Shown piece by piece: positions 54,601 to 64,000 of a stretch of 64,000 nucleotides of DNA. Source of the DNA: Catonia carolina (lineage: Eukaryota; Arthropoda; Insecta; Hemiptera; Achilidae); assembly GCA_035578175.1 (NCBI GenBank), contig JAQMRL010000012.1, positions 19,602,048 through 19,666,047 of the forward strand, written 5' to 3'. Numbering within the stretch: the first letter of the stretch is position 1; every line of letters begins with the position of its first letter. A program made the translations under genes and the position numbers. Below the pieces are notes generated by a model that was not told the DNA's origin, did no database searches, and saw nothing but the letters and a program-made list of their open reading frames with translations.

Positions 54601-57600
54601 TTATCGCAAGCTGGGCTAATATTAACTACTGTTTTCAAAGCTACAAAAAAGTTACATTTGCATCCTTATCGTGTTGGCGTAACTCATGAACTGAAAGCTA
54701 CAGACCATCATATCGTATTGTATGTTATGTTTAGTTCTTCCTTGGAAAAACCCTTGCTGATACAATATAACGAAACAACTGCTGTCACCACACTAATGCT
54801 TGACTGGAACATTTTAACTGTCGTAGGTTGTTGGCCTTGAGTACACTGTTGCCAACATACCGATTGGAGGACAGAAAATTTACCGATGTATTACTTCTAT
54901 CTTCTTATCAGGGTTGCGTCCTTAATAAAACACCCGTTAGTATATTTTGTTTTTTCATTTCTATTTTTATCGTTTAATTGTGTTTATGGTAAAAAGCACG
55001 TATCAGTTATCATTGTGATGTTTTCATTAAAAGTGTTGCATTTTTTCTGATTCACCACTTTATCAGCTGATTCGGTAATCGCTGTTTTGTTTACTCGACA
55101 TATCTTTCTTACGATAAACCGAGTATAGACTATTGTGAATGAATACATCCACTTCTCTACTTTCTTTAACATTATATGTTTGTTTTTGAACTGCAAGTAT
55201 TGACACTTTTCCCATTAACTGTTAATAACATTCAATTCAAGAACTGTATAACTGACTATGTTAACATGTGTACTTACTTCAAGCACATCTACCAGTAAAC
55301 TTATTGATAATTGAATTATCATCAGCAAACAGTAAAGCTCTGCCATTAGGTATGACTTCTGGTAACCTATTATGTATAATAGAAAGAAAATTGAACCTAA
55401 AACTGACCCTTCTGGAATGCCTGCTCTGACTTTAAGCTTTTCAGATACAATCTTTGTAAGTTTACCCCTTACAACTCTAGCTAACTCCATGTATTGTCTA
55501 TCAATAAGGTATGATTGGAAGCATTTCAATTCTACATCCATAACATCTAATGACTAATGTTTTCAGTAAGATTGTGTGATCGATACAATCGAAAGCTTTA
55601 CCCAGATCTAAGAACACAGCTAATCCTTTCTCTCCTGCATCCAATATATCAACTACTTGCTCAGCAAGTGAGACTATTGCAGTTTTGGTTGATCTACCTT
55701 TTGGAAAAGAAAGCCTTTTTGGATGCCTTTTTTTCAGTCAAGAAACCAATTATCCTCCTTAAAACTACCTTAATATAATACTACCTTTTCAAAAATTTTA
55801 CAAATTATGTTTAAAATACTACTTATGGGCCTATACAATTTTCAACTAACTGGCTATCTCAATCTTTAAAAATAGGCAATAATTAGCCTTTTTCAGTTTG
55901 TTTGGAAATACACTTATTTCAAGTGAGAAGTTAATTAAATTAAGGAGAGGAGTAATTAGAAAATATTTACATTTCTAATCGTTTTGTTTTTAAACTGTCA
56001 ATAACTGATCATAATTCTTCAAGTGAAACTGGGGCTAAACCAGAATTTATTTACTACCTTGTTGTTAACCTTTGGATCGTAACATTCCACTGTTTCCCTA
56101 ATCTCTTGTTAGTTATGAAAGTACTTCCTGATAATATTTGTTTAAATAATTACTAATTTCTAAACCATTCTAAATAACTTCATTATTATTAGTGTATGAT
56201 TCTTATTCTATTTTGGTCCTATTCTTACTAATTGTTTCCCATATTAACGATTTTAAATTTCATAATTTATGAAGAACTTCAGTAGTTTTTTTTTGCATTT
56301 AGCTCATTGGGTTTCTTTGGTGATATTTTTAAAATAGTTTTGTACCTTTGCTTATTAAGGGTATTCCTATGTAATTTAAACTCAGAGTATACATCTCTAA
56401 CTTCAGACCTCGTTTCAAAATTTCCTCTAACCCACTCATCCGTTTCACTGAAAATATTTTTTACATCATCCTTTTTAATTGGACAACTATGATTATAGTG
56501 AAATTCAATAAAATTATGATATTTATAATTAATATCTGAAGAATTGATAAATCTCCCAAGAGGACAAACTGTAATAAACAATTAATATTCCATTGGTTTT
56601 CCGGCCTAATTTATTATTTTTTTTGGCTAGGGGCATGACTTGCCTACATGCGGAAACTTTAATACGTGATAGCCATGAACAGAGAACTCCGATCCCTTTA
56701 ATCTAACCTGACAACTATCATTATTGATAGTTAGTGAGTGACTAGTAATTCTTGTATAACCATTAACTTTTATTTAAAGATTGTTCATACTCACAGTGTC
56801 CCTAAACTCTTCAGCCATTTTACTTTGAACAGCAAGATTTACATTAAAATCACTCAGAAATACCATTTTTATATATCGTTCTTTCAAAACTTCTAGTAGT
56901 TCTGTAAATGATGTACAAAATTGACCCCAATCACCATTAGGGGATCTGCAAACACTCACTTCAGCCATATTTTTGCTGATTTCCTTTGTAACTTGTACCC
57001 CCACTATTTCAGTAACAATTTCCTGAGAAAACCGCTTTAAATAACATAAGCTACGAGTGTCAAGATTCTTACTTGAATTAGCTAGTATACAAACCCCTTC
57101 ACTTTAGCGTATTTTCCTTCAATATTTAGCAGCAATAGAAAACCCTGAAAAGCTTATTATTAGAGACATCTAGTTACTTTTTAACCTATGTTCCGTAAAT
57201 ACCACCGTATCAGGGTTTTCAGAACTTAAAAATATTTCTTATCTATCTATTTTATTACTTAAGTATTGAATATTTTGATGTGAAATAGAGAAGTGTGATG
57301 CATTTTCCTGCACTTGTTATGTAAACTTTGGTTATTTATATCTGTGTCAGCTCTAATTTTGGAAGCTGGTCATAGCCTATTTACTAACTTGGCATCAGAT
57401 AAACATAACCTACCATTAATGTTTTGAAAAACCTGTGATCTCTTCATCAGTTGTTTTTCCAAAAAAATCAGACTTTTCATTTCCTATCTCTTTACCCCTT
57501 GTTTCAGCCAACTTATTGAGTCTCTTTAATTTTTAACTTATCTGGGAGTTAACAAGTGACGAGGGATGCTAACCATCACACAACACGTTTTTATACCTGA

Positions 57601-60600
57601 CTGATTCAAATGCAAGTAAGATTAAGCCTTTCAGTGATGAAATTATTTTAATCCTGTTAACTATTTTATTTCCTAGGCTATTAATTTTTTTATAAATATC
57701 ATGGTTCATTTTATTAATTACTTTGTTCAATTCTGGCATATCATGTCGAAAGGGAATAATATTTGATTAAATTTGTTATTCATTAGAATGAATTCTTCAA
57801 TTGCGTTAAGAATTTGCGAGGGGTATCTTTAAAATTTTTAGAAGTGATATCGTTGGTTCTTCCAAGAATTATTAAATGATGGTCTTTTGTTAAGGCTTTT
57901 AAATCCTCTTTTGCTTAATTTATTACTATTAAGGAGCATTCAAAAACTACACTAACATCAAAATTGTTAAATTTTTACTTAACAATTCTCACCATCCACG
58001 TCCATGACTGTCTGCAAGCACCAAGAATTTTTTATTATTAGGCCTATTATTAGTCGTGAAGCTCCCGAAGTGGAAGACTCTTAAGTAAATCTGGTTTGTT
58101 TTGGGATTTCTTGTCCTTTTTATCTGCCCACCAGTTTATCATTCTTTGTGAGAATTCAGCTTTTCTTTGTTCACTCCATTTTGTTTCAGTTCTTGGAGCT
58201 TTTGTCTCTGGTTTAACCTCCCATTTTTTAACTCTTGTTCTAAAATTGTCTCTTATGAGAATTTCTTCTTTGGTGATTTTGGCCAATTCTAAATCTTTTT
58301 TTAACATTTTGTATCCATTCCCCTCTATTAACAAGTGATTATACATATTTTACTATTCTCTTTGTCTATTGTCAGGAAGCCTCATTATGTGGCCATAAAA
58401 TTGAAGGCGTCTTTTCCTCATGTCTGTCTCTATGTTGGAATATTCTTCAATTTTAGATGTTCTCTGTAATCTGTACCCGTTTTCGGTCCATCTAGGTCCA
58501 AGAATTTTCCTAATTATTTTTCTTTCTTCTTTCTTTAAGCTTTCCATGTCTTTTTTCCTGTTAAGTGTCAAGGTCTTTTTATTATTCTTATAAGGTTTAT
58601 TATTTATTTATTTTAAGGTTCTTTTTATTATTATTATTATTATTGTTTATTTTATTAGTTTTTTTCAACCCTAATGCTTCACTGTACAAAAGTATCGTTG
58701 GATAGTTTATTACTATTGATTTATATTCACTTTTAGTGGTATTATTTATTTTACTATTATTATTATTATTATTATTATTTTATTGTTTTTTAACACATTT
58801 TGCAATTTTCAATTAACTAATTTTATTTCATTTTCTAAAACTCTTGTTTGCTTCTATTAGTTTATTAATTTCTACTTTGTGATCTGTATTGGTTATCCTA
58901 ATTATCTCTTTAAGCGAAGCTATCTCTTATTTCAGTTTATTTAACTGGTGGTGAGGATTTGTTTTATTTACCTAAATTTACAATATTTTACTGGCCTTTA
59001 TTAGCAGTATCTATTTCATGACATTTAAGTATTTTTATTGAAATCAAAACGTTGAAATTGTGAATCACAGACTATTCGGAGATCACAGATATTACAAAGT
59101 TTGTACATAACCTCAAAATGACAGCTATTATTTTTATTAAAATTTTAATTTTCTAAAAAAAATGAACAATCTAAATTACAGTATGTGAAACTAGTTATAA
59201 ACTTATGTTAGAACACAAAATTAATACTTACCGATATTTAATTTCTCTAAAACTTTTTCTTAAACTGGAGCTAAAAAACACTATCATTCCTCACTAATAT
59301 ATTTACGGTTATGAGTTGTACTAAGGGGCTGAATATTTAATAAGGATGAACCAGCCCAGAACTCTCGCCTAATCAAATATATCAAGAAAATTAATACTTA
59401 CCGTATCATTTTACTTAATACTTACCGTATCGCATTTTAAGGATGGACAGAACCTAATTCTGGAAATTTTCAAGCAGTTAAAACACTTTCAAGCAGTTAA
59501 AACATTTTCAAGCAGTCATCAATGTAAAGCATTCTTCAAATTGAAAAATACATCCTTTTGCTCCCCCCAAGCCAATATTACCAAACTGTATTATCAATAT
59601 TTAATATGTTATATGTTAGAAAATTACGGCATTTTTGCCACAGTTCCTAAACTAGAGAAGTGGTATTGAAGAATCGACTTTTTACCGTTGACTCTTGATA
59701 CAGATTTTCAAGTATGGGTCATATCTAGAATCGGTACATCCCTAATATATTTGTAAACAACATTTTGTTGTTTATTATGTCAGTACTGGTTTGTCTGTTG
59801 TTAATGTCCATGTAGTGTGTAGTGGTTTGCAGTATCTTAAATTCTTTACTAGGTGACAAGTTTACATGCTGAAATTCTGTTGGAAGTATCATAATACATT
59901 CATAGGTGAAGTTCTTGATGAACATAGTACCAAGTGTCCAGGTGTGCTGTTCACTCTGCAACATTTACAAAACTTAAATAAAAAATTTTGAACCATAGAA
60001 ATCATTGTAAATGCACAAAATCTGGATAGCTATTACCGGTTTGCAACAAAAAAATTCTAAATAAACCATTTTTTGAAGATTTTGTGACCAGTCGTGGTAT
60101 ATTATCATGGAAATCTTCTGAACTAAGCAAATAATGAAGAAAGTATGCTAAAATATTTTTAATTAAAGCCGTACCATCCGTCTTTTCTATGCCAGTGATC
60201 ACTAAACTTATTAAGCCACTGAGCTTAAAAAAAATTAAATATGTAAAACAAAACTTGTAAAAATTATCAGTTTTTGTGCTAACATTCTAACCTAAAAATA
60301 TTGAGTTTGTAGACAGTCTTATTTTCAGTATTTATAACTTTTTAATTAATATTTAGTTTTACTTTATCTTGCTCTGTATGAATTTATAGGAATGGAAAGT
60401 ATTGTTTTCATGTCAATTTTTCAAAATTGAGTTTTTACTGGAAATACATGTTTCCAGTCCCCCAAAGCCATAAAGCGTGGATTTAACGATTGATCTGTCT
60501 GCGAAGAAACTCTCAAAGTAATATCGTATGGAGTTGAAACTTTAAGTACCTTAAGTTACTTAAAGTATTAGGGGACCTGACACAGATATTTTCATTAAAA

Positions 60601-62501
60601 TTGGTCAACCAGAAGTAATAGTTTATTCGCGTGATTTTCTCCAAAACAGCTTAACTCATTTACCAAGTTTTTTATTTCCTACAAGATAGGGCAAGCCCCA
60701 TGTCCTCTGATAAATTACTAATTGAGGCTAAACCTAAGCCTTGTAGAAAAATTGCTCAGGGTTTTTTAGTTTTGTACAATGTATATACAATTCTACATTG
60801 TATACACTTTTGCCCTAAAATGCATATTAAGGCTGCAGTCTTAAAAAATTTTTTTTACCATGAAAACACAACCTCCCCAAGAATCTCAGCAGACATGCCG
60901 TTACCCTATTATGTAGAGGATAAATTATGTAATAAATGAAGTACTTTAAAATAATTGTACGAGCCATTTTTTGAGTACACCGCACATTTATATAAACTAC
61001 TGCTTTGGTTGACCAACTATTGATAAAAATGTTTGTTGGGTCCCTTAGTGGTAAAAACATGTTTTTTTTTTGGGTTCAGGGGTTCTGAATGTGAATGTGT
61101 AACATGAAAACAGTATTTTCTTTCGTTATAAATTCATACAGGCAAGAGAAAGTAAAAAAGAAAAAACAGAAAAATAACCATACAGTATGACAGAAGTTTC
61201 ATAGTGGAGACACAGTTTATAAATTAACTATTCTACATCATAGTGAAACAACTGTAAGGATAGATGCGAGATGAAGTGAGGGCTTGTCTTATTCACAACT
61301 CAATCAACTTAAGTTGTCAGACAAGCTTTACAAACCACTTATACTGTACTACTGAGTGGTTCTCTGATAGCTTTAAAATATGAGGGTGTATCAAATAAAA
61401 CCGTAGTGCCATAAGTTTTGTATTGTTACAATTAAGGAAACATCATACATATCATTTTTCGATGAATTTCCATATCGTTCAATGCAAGTATTTCGCCACT
61501 TCAGAAGTGCATGGATACCCATTCAAAGAATTCTTTTGGTTGACTGTAGCCATGAATGCACCCCAGAATTTTTTACCTATGCATCACTTCTGAAATACTT
61601 GCCTCCCATCAATCTTAAAACGATGTAAACACATAAGCCACTAGGGGCCAGGTCTGGTTAAGGTGGGTGTATGACATTCGAATTTGATTTCATGAATAGT
61701 AGAGTTTTTAAACGTGGTGTATCCAGTGAGCATTGTCATGTTGTAAAAATACACCGGAAGTCAAGAATGCTTTTCTCATTAAGGGTTAAGTTGATTTTTA
61801 ATCGGACCTGAATAACCAGCACTGGTTGCTATCACTCTCTTTTCCATGTGATGTTCCAAAATTACTCCCTTTACATTCCAAAATAAGAATGAGCATGAGT
61901 TTTCCCACTGATTGCTGAGTGCGGAATCATTTGGGTTTCATCAATGAACTTGATTATGAATCCAGATCTCATCGCCTGTGAAAGTTTTTCCTGGACCTTC
62001 GTTGTTGATACTTTCACTATACAGAAACGGAATTACAGATCGCTGCTCTAACGCATTGCTTGTTGAAAGTGGGCTAGCCATTTTGATACTGGTACACTGC
62101 CATCCTCTTCGTTTTAGGATCACTTTGCCATCTAATGGTTTACAGCTCAAGAAACAATACTGCCTTATTACAAATCAGTCGTACAATTGTTTGGAATTCT
62201 ATTGCACTTTTAAGGTTTTCATTTGATACACCTTCGTACAATGTCTTAAATGACTCATTGGCATTCGGTAAATTTAAATTTGTATCTAATAGAAATAAAT
62301 TGTTTTTGCAACAGAAGTGATTTCCAACATTCAAGTAGTGGGGGAGGTGGAGGCAGTGGAAAGAAGAAAAAGAAGCTTGCAGACAAAATTTTACCGCAGA
62401 AAGTTCGTGATCTGGTACCAGAATCACAGGCCTATATGGATTTATTAGCTTTCGAACGGAAACTTGATTCGACCATTATGAGAAAACGTCTTGATATTCA
62501 G
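48548..62501 (+). CDS. Bap60: Bap60 / SMARCD, SWI/SNF 60-kDa subunit, first three coding exons
   Basis: Bap60 is a core subunit of the nuclear Brahma (BAP/PBAP) chromatin-remodelling complex and links it to transcription factors. Exons 48548-48661, 51665-51861 and 62315-62501 join in frame to about 166 residues. [20 protein letters not shown] starts a Pro/Gln/Gly-rich N-terminus, which continues as [20 protein letters not shown] and [17 protein letters not shown]. It leads to [20 protein letters not shown] and [29 protein letters not shown], the strongly conserved stretch before the SWIB domain. The rest (about two thirds, including SWIB) lies beyond the window. The start has a strong context (aaaaATGG); an in-frame ATG five codons upstream (MPRIK) has a weak one. 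Intron 2 is over 10 kb and full of transposons. Confidence 0.95.
49566..50430 (+). mobile_element. ACTT element copy 21, with internal 70-bp duplication
   Basis: It lies in Bap60 intron 1. It starts ACTTTCTCTTACTCTATAAG and ends AAAATGTTTGTGAATATTTC. The segment with GGGCAGCTGTGTTTTTTAAA and TGTGGCCTTTATATGGATTT is present twice in tandem (about 49850-49981), a local duplication. Confidence 0.75.
50643..51432 (+). mobile_element. ACTT element copy 22, near full length
   Basis: It lies in Bap60 intron 1. It starts ACTTTCTTGCCTATATGAAT and ends GCCAAGAGAAAAATGTGAGT, GTTTCACTCCAAT. It has two modules. Confidence 0.75.
51665..51861 (+). CDS. Bap60: Bap60 coding exon 2
   Basis: The acceptor is tgtattcag. 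Codons run [20 protein letters not shown] to RPTPSQSK plus two bases. The chosen donor (gtctgt at 51862) joins to exon 3 as [10 protein letters not shown], which fits the family best. A stronger-looking donor, AT|gtaagt after 51882, is also in phase and would add seven residues (SVLVFNI). Confidence 0.85.
51883..53329. other. AT-rich part of Bap60 intron 2
   Basis: No transposon ends or conserved ORFs were recognised. A cysteine-containing frame at 51977-52171 has no family match I can see. Confidence 0.5.
54142..54937 (+). mobile_element. Tc1/mariner-superfamily foldback element (DUF4817-type)
   Basis: Arms of about 160 bp (54142-54303, 54777-54937) start ACGGGTGTTTTATTAAGGAC and are near-identical inverted copies, with TA next to each end. 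The element is 796 bp and sits inside the CR1-like LINE. Confidence 0.9.
54319..54840 (+). CDS. Truncated transposase: DNA-binding half only
   Basis: This 173-codon frame starts [20 protein letters not shown] and has two helix-turn-helix-like segments (about residues 5-60 and 65-125). They include [20 protein letters not shown] and [19 protein letters not shown], as in the N-termini of insect DUF4817-containing mariner-type transposases. The catalytic DDE domain is absent. The last ~20 residues are encoded by the right inverted arm and are not transposase sequence. The start codon used could be the second Met (MVFSKEE). The intact frame suggests a recent copy. Confidence 0.75.
   Translation: MSAMVFSKEERVLIVETYIASKSNKCVQDKLQLKFPCSTIPNKSSILRLINKFCRTGSVPYEKPPHQPTKLTAEVLKDLKNRLTRSPKKSLRRLLSQAGLILTTVFKATKKLHLHPYRVGVTHELKATDHHIVLYVMFSSSLEKPLLIQYNETTAVTTLMLDWNILTVVGCWP
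58050..58720 (-). mobile_element. LINE 3' fragment with ATT expansion
   Basis: The minus strand reads [13 protein letters not shown] (about 58670-58710), then an (ATT)n-interrupted part. [37 protein letters not shown] and [20 protein letters not shown] (58370-58570) follow, then [20 protein letters not shown] (58165-58240). These are the C-terminal ORF2 blocks of the same LINE group as 22940-23770. It lies just upstream (in minus sense) of the CR1-like LINE and is a separate insertion. Confidence 0.8.
58625..58655. repeat. (ATT)n microsatellite within LINE fragment
   Basis: An ATT run interrupts the LINE C-terminal coding region. A second run of similar type is at 58752-58780. Confidence 0.85.
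58781..60359. other. AT-rich intron sequence with short repeats
   Basis: A 19-bp unit (TTTCAAGCAGTTAAAACAC) is repeated about 2.7 times at 59467-59520. AATACTTACCG recurs at 59223, 59395 and 59419. The segment 59750-59830 resembles 40010-40090 (TCAGTACTGGTTTGT), another dispersed repeat. No gene seen. Confidence 0.55.
60362..60710 (+). mobile_element. ACTT element copy 23, 5' part
   Basis: It starts ACTTTATCTTGCTCTGTATG and runs to CAAGATAGGGCAAGCCCCAT. It then meets an inverted copy head-on. Confidence 0.7.
60711..61155 (-). mobile_element. ACTT element copy 24, inverted 5' part
   Basis: Its 5' end is at 61155 (plus CAGGCAAGAGAAAGTAAAA). It includes the rc of the CATGTCTGCTGAGATTCTTG and module-start regions and stops near 60715. 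Together with copy 23 it makes an inverted pair. Confidence 0.7.
61381..62236 (-). mobile_element. mariner remnant next to Bap60 exon 3
   Basis: The ends TGAGGGTGTATCAAATAAAA and, inverted, GAAGGTGTATCAAATGAAAA are TA-flanked (61379-61380, 62237-62238). Minus-strand transposase pieces include [14 protein letters not shown] (first catalytic Asp, about 61945-61985), a [20 protein letters not shown] region, and a C-terminal [14 protein letters not shown] stretch with a stop. It is shortened and broken, and ends 78 bp before exon 3. Confidence 0.75.
62315..62501 (+). CDS. Bap60: Bap60 coding exon 3
   Basis: The acceptor is ttgcaacag and the donor gtatgt. It carries one base of a split codon and then 62 codons: [40 protein letters not shown] and [22 protein letters not shown]. 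This is the most conserved part of the gene in this window, ending in phase 0 as in other insects before EALKRP-type sequence. Confidence 0.95.
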
Positions 62502-64000
62502 GTATGTGTAGTTTTGTGTTTTTGTCTGCTCATATTCTACTTATAGTATTAGTGAAATCTTTTGATTAATTTTTAACCCTTCAGTGTGTAATTTTTTCAT
62601 TGGGTTGGATCATTATCTCTTTTTCCAGTTGTGTACTATTCATCACAAAATTTGTTTTGTATTATAAGGAAACTTTTATAAAAGTATAAAATAATATAAG
62701 ACCATGAATTCTAAAGACAATACTACACTATGTCTGCTGAAGTTCTTGGGGCCTGTGCTCTCAAAGTAAATTTTGTATTTTTAACCCTTTGGAAACTGAC
62801 TGTTCCTTGTTAAACAGAAGAATTGCAAAATTCAAAACGCGCTCTCAAAACAACTGTTTAATGTCTAATGTCATGAAAAATTCTGAAAATATTACAGTTG
62901 ATTCATATAATACGTACGTGCTTTTTGAGTATAATTACAACAAAATCGCTTTATAATTCTTAGCATTTCGGCGAACGAAATTTTCAACCGCGAAAATTTT
63001 TGTGTTTACTTTATATTTTTTACTATAATGGGCTTAAACTTCAGTTTAGCAAACAAATTTATAAAACATGTTATGTAGATAAGAATTTACTGGAATAAAT
63101 ATTTTTTTAATTTAAATTTCCGTAAATATTTGACGAAGTTATAAAATGTTCAACGTGAGTCCATTTTCACATCACAGGGAAGCATTAAGGGATGGTATTT
63201 TACATTCTTTACGGTGATGTCACAGAGCCACTATTATATTTAGGTTACAGCTGTAAGCAAAGAAATGTAGAAAATTCTTTTCTCTACACCTACACGTTTT
63301 GAAAAATTCTGTAGGTGCGGTTAGAAGGAAGCCATTGCAACCCGGCAAAGTGTCGAATTATTTGCCTCTGTGATTGTAAACCCCCTCCTGAAAAGTAAAA
63401 TGACTTCTTCCTTTTCCAAGAGCAAATGCCATAACAGAATCGTCATAGCTTCTACACAAAGAACATGCATGTACGTTGACTTACACATGAGCTACACGGA
63501 TTTCCATTCAAAACAAACAATTCCCAAATCATCAATACTACCTACACACTATAGAGGGATTAAAACTTTTCCCTATTATGATATTCTATTTCTGTAAACA
63601 CTAGTAGATGCGTTAAAAAATTCCCTGAAAAGAACAATATATACCGGTTTCAGACTTATACTGACCTTGCAGAAGCACATTTTATTGCCCCAACCACAAT
63701 CCATTCGGTATCATCTAAAATTAGATTACCAGTGTGAACAGGGTTAAGATTACAGCCTTAAATATATTACAACAATATTATGCACAATCAAAGTTCATTT
63801 ATAAATAAATCTTATAATGCATCCTGTTCATAAAATTGAAACTAAACTTTTTAAAATTTTAAGATATATATTCTGAAAATTTTAGTTTTCAATTTTATGT
63901 ATTCTGATGATTCTGAATCGACCTAAATATGTTAGTAAGTAGATAGTATATACAGTTGAGTAGAAAATCTGAACCAATTGGGACCATGGATATTTCGGAT
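62502..64000. other. Start of Bap60 intron 3 with repeat fragments
   Basis: No further exon was recognised. Small ACTT fragments lie at about 62727-62775 (TGTCTGCTGAAGTTCTTGGG) and 63745-63800. The block 63395-63700 is the partner of the dispersed repeat at 20570-20870. Confidence 0.55.
63800..63945 (+). repeat. Decayed relative of the palindromic/213-bp repeat with degenerate hammerhead core
   Basis: AAATAAATCTTATAATGCATC and AAAATTGAAACTAAA match the 213-bp units. At 63904-63910 CTGATGA is kept, followed by TTCTGAATCGACC and GTTAGTAAGTAG where the 28.4-kb copy has stem II, GAAAC and GTGTAAGTAGG. GAAA and stem II are lost, so this core should be inactive. Confidence 0.6.

Larger units (their letters stand above)
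53330..58040 (-). mobile_element. CR1-like LINE, nearly full length, decayed
   Basis: Read on the minus strand it has the parts in order. An SGNH-esterase-like ORF1 end comes first (VLADSHGRG near 58000, ILGRTNDI near 57850). Endonuclease blocks are [14 protein letters not shown] (about 57190-57230) and [20 protein letters not shown] with [11 protein letters not shown] (56820-56945). The reverse-transcriptase box [18 protein letters not shown] follows at 55370-55430, and [15 protein letters not shown] at 53578-53625. Frames are broken throughout. A Tc1/mariner-type foldback (54142-54937) interrupts it. At 55088-55130 about 40 bp resemble 53640-53680 in inverted orientation. Confidence 0.85.

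Overview
The window looks like insect nuclear DNA. It is AT-rich, has GT/AG introns of 1.7-10 kb, holds two conserved animal genes in pieces, and is otherwise packed with transposons typical of arthropods (mariner, pogo, PIF/Harbinger, hAT, CR1-like and other LINEs, tRNA-headed SINEs). A hemimetabolous insect such as a hemipteran is my guess; nothing in the sequence fixes the species. Two host genes are visible, both on the plus strand. (1) The 3' four exons of a SWEET (MtN3/saliva, SLC50) sugar transporter lie at 19685-29368; the first exon was not found. (2) The first three coding exons of Bap60/SMARCD, the 60-kDa SWI/SNF (BAP/PBAP) subunit, lie at 48548-62501; the gene runs off the right edge. 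They share no obvious pathway. Layout: 1-9.2 kb is repeat copies with mariner and SINE insertions; 9.6-11.2 kb is a pogo/Tigger-type element carrying a LINE fragment; 11.3-17.0 kb is a nest of PIF/Harbinger elements, a pogo remnant and a 1.16-kb foldback element; 17.1-29.4 kb is the SWEET gene with repeat-filled introns; 29.4-47.2 kb is intergenic (LTR candidate, mariners, a 213-bp tandem array, a Harbinger element, hAT and LINE fragments); 47.2-64 kb is Bap60 with a long CR1-like LINE and more mariners in intron 2. The dominant component is one dispersed family with about 22 copies, roughly a quarter of the window by my estimate. It starts ACTTTCTCTTGCC, ends GGCAAGAGAAAGT plus a GTGTGA/TCACAC hairpin and CAGAT, inserts in T-runs without clear duplication, and has repeated ~180-200 bp internal modules. 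These are the traits of Helentron-associated (HINE/DINE-1-like) rolling-circle elements; no autonomous partner is present. Here it is called the ACTT element. The second striking signal is a palindromic repeat at 28090-28432 with a hammerhead-ribozyme-like core on each arm, as known from Penelope-like retroelements. Its relatives form a 4 x 213-bp tandem plus inverted array at 36.3-37.4 kb from which that core is cleanly missing. The third is a recurring foldback architecture: three unrelated Tc1/mariner-superfamily elements (26-965, 5558-6524, 54142-54937) each have one end replaced by an inverted copy of the other.
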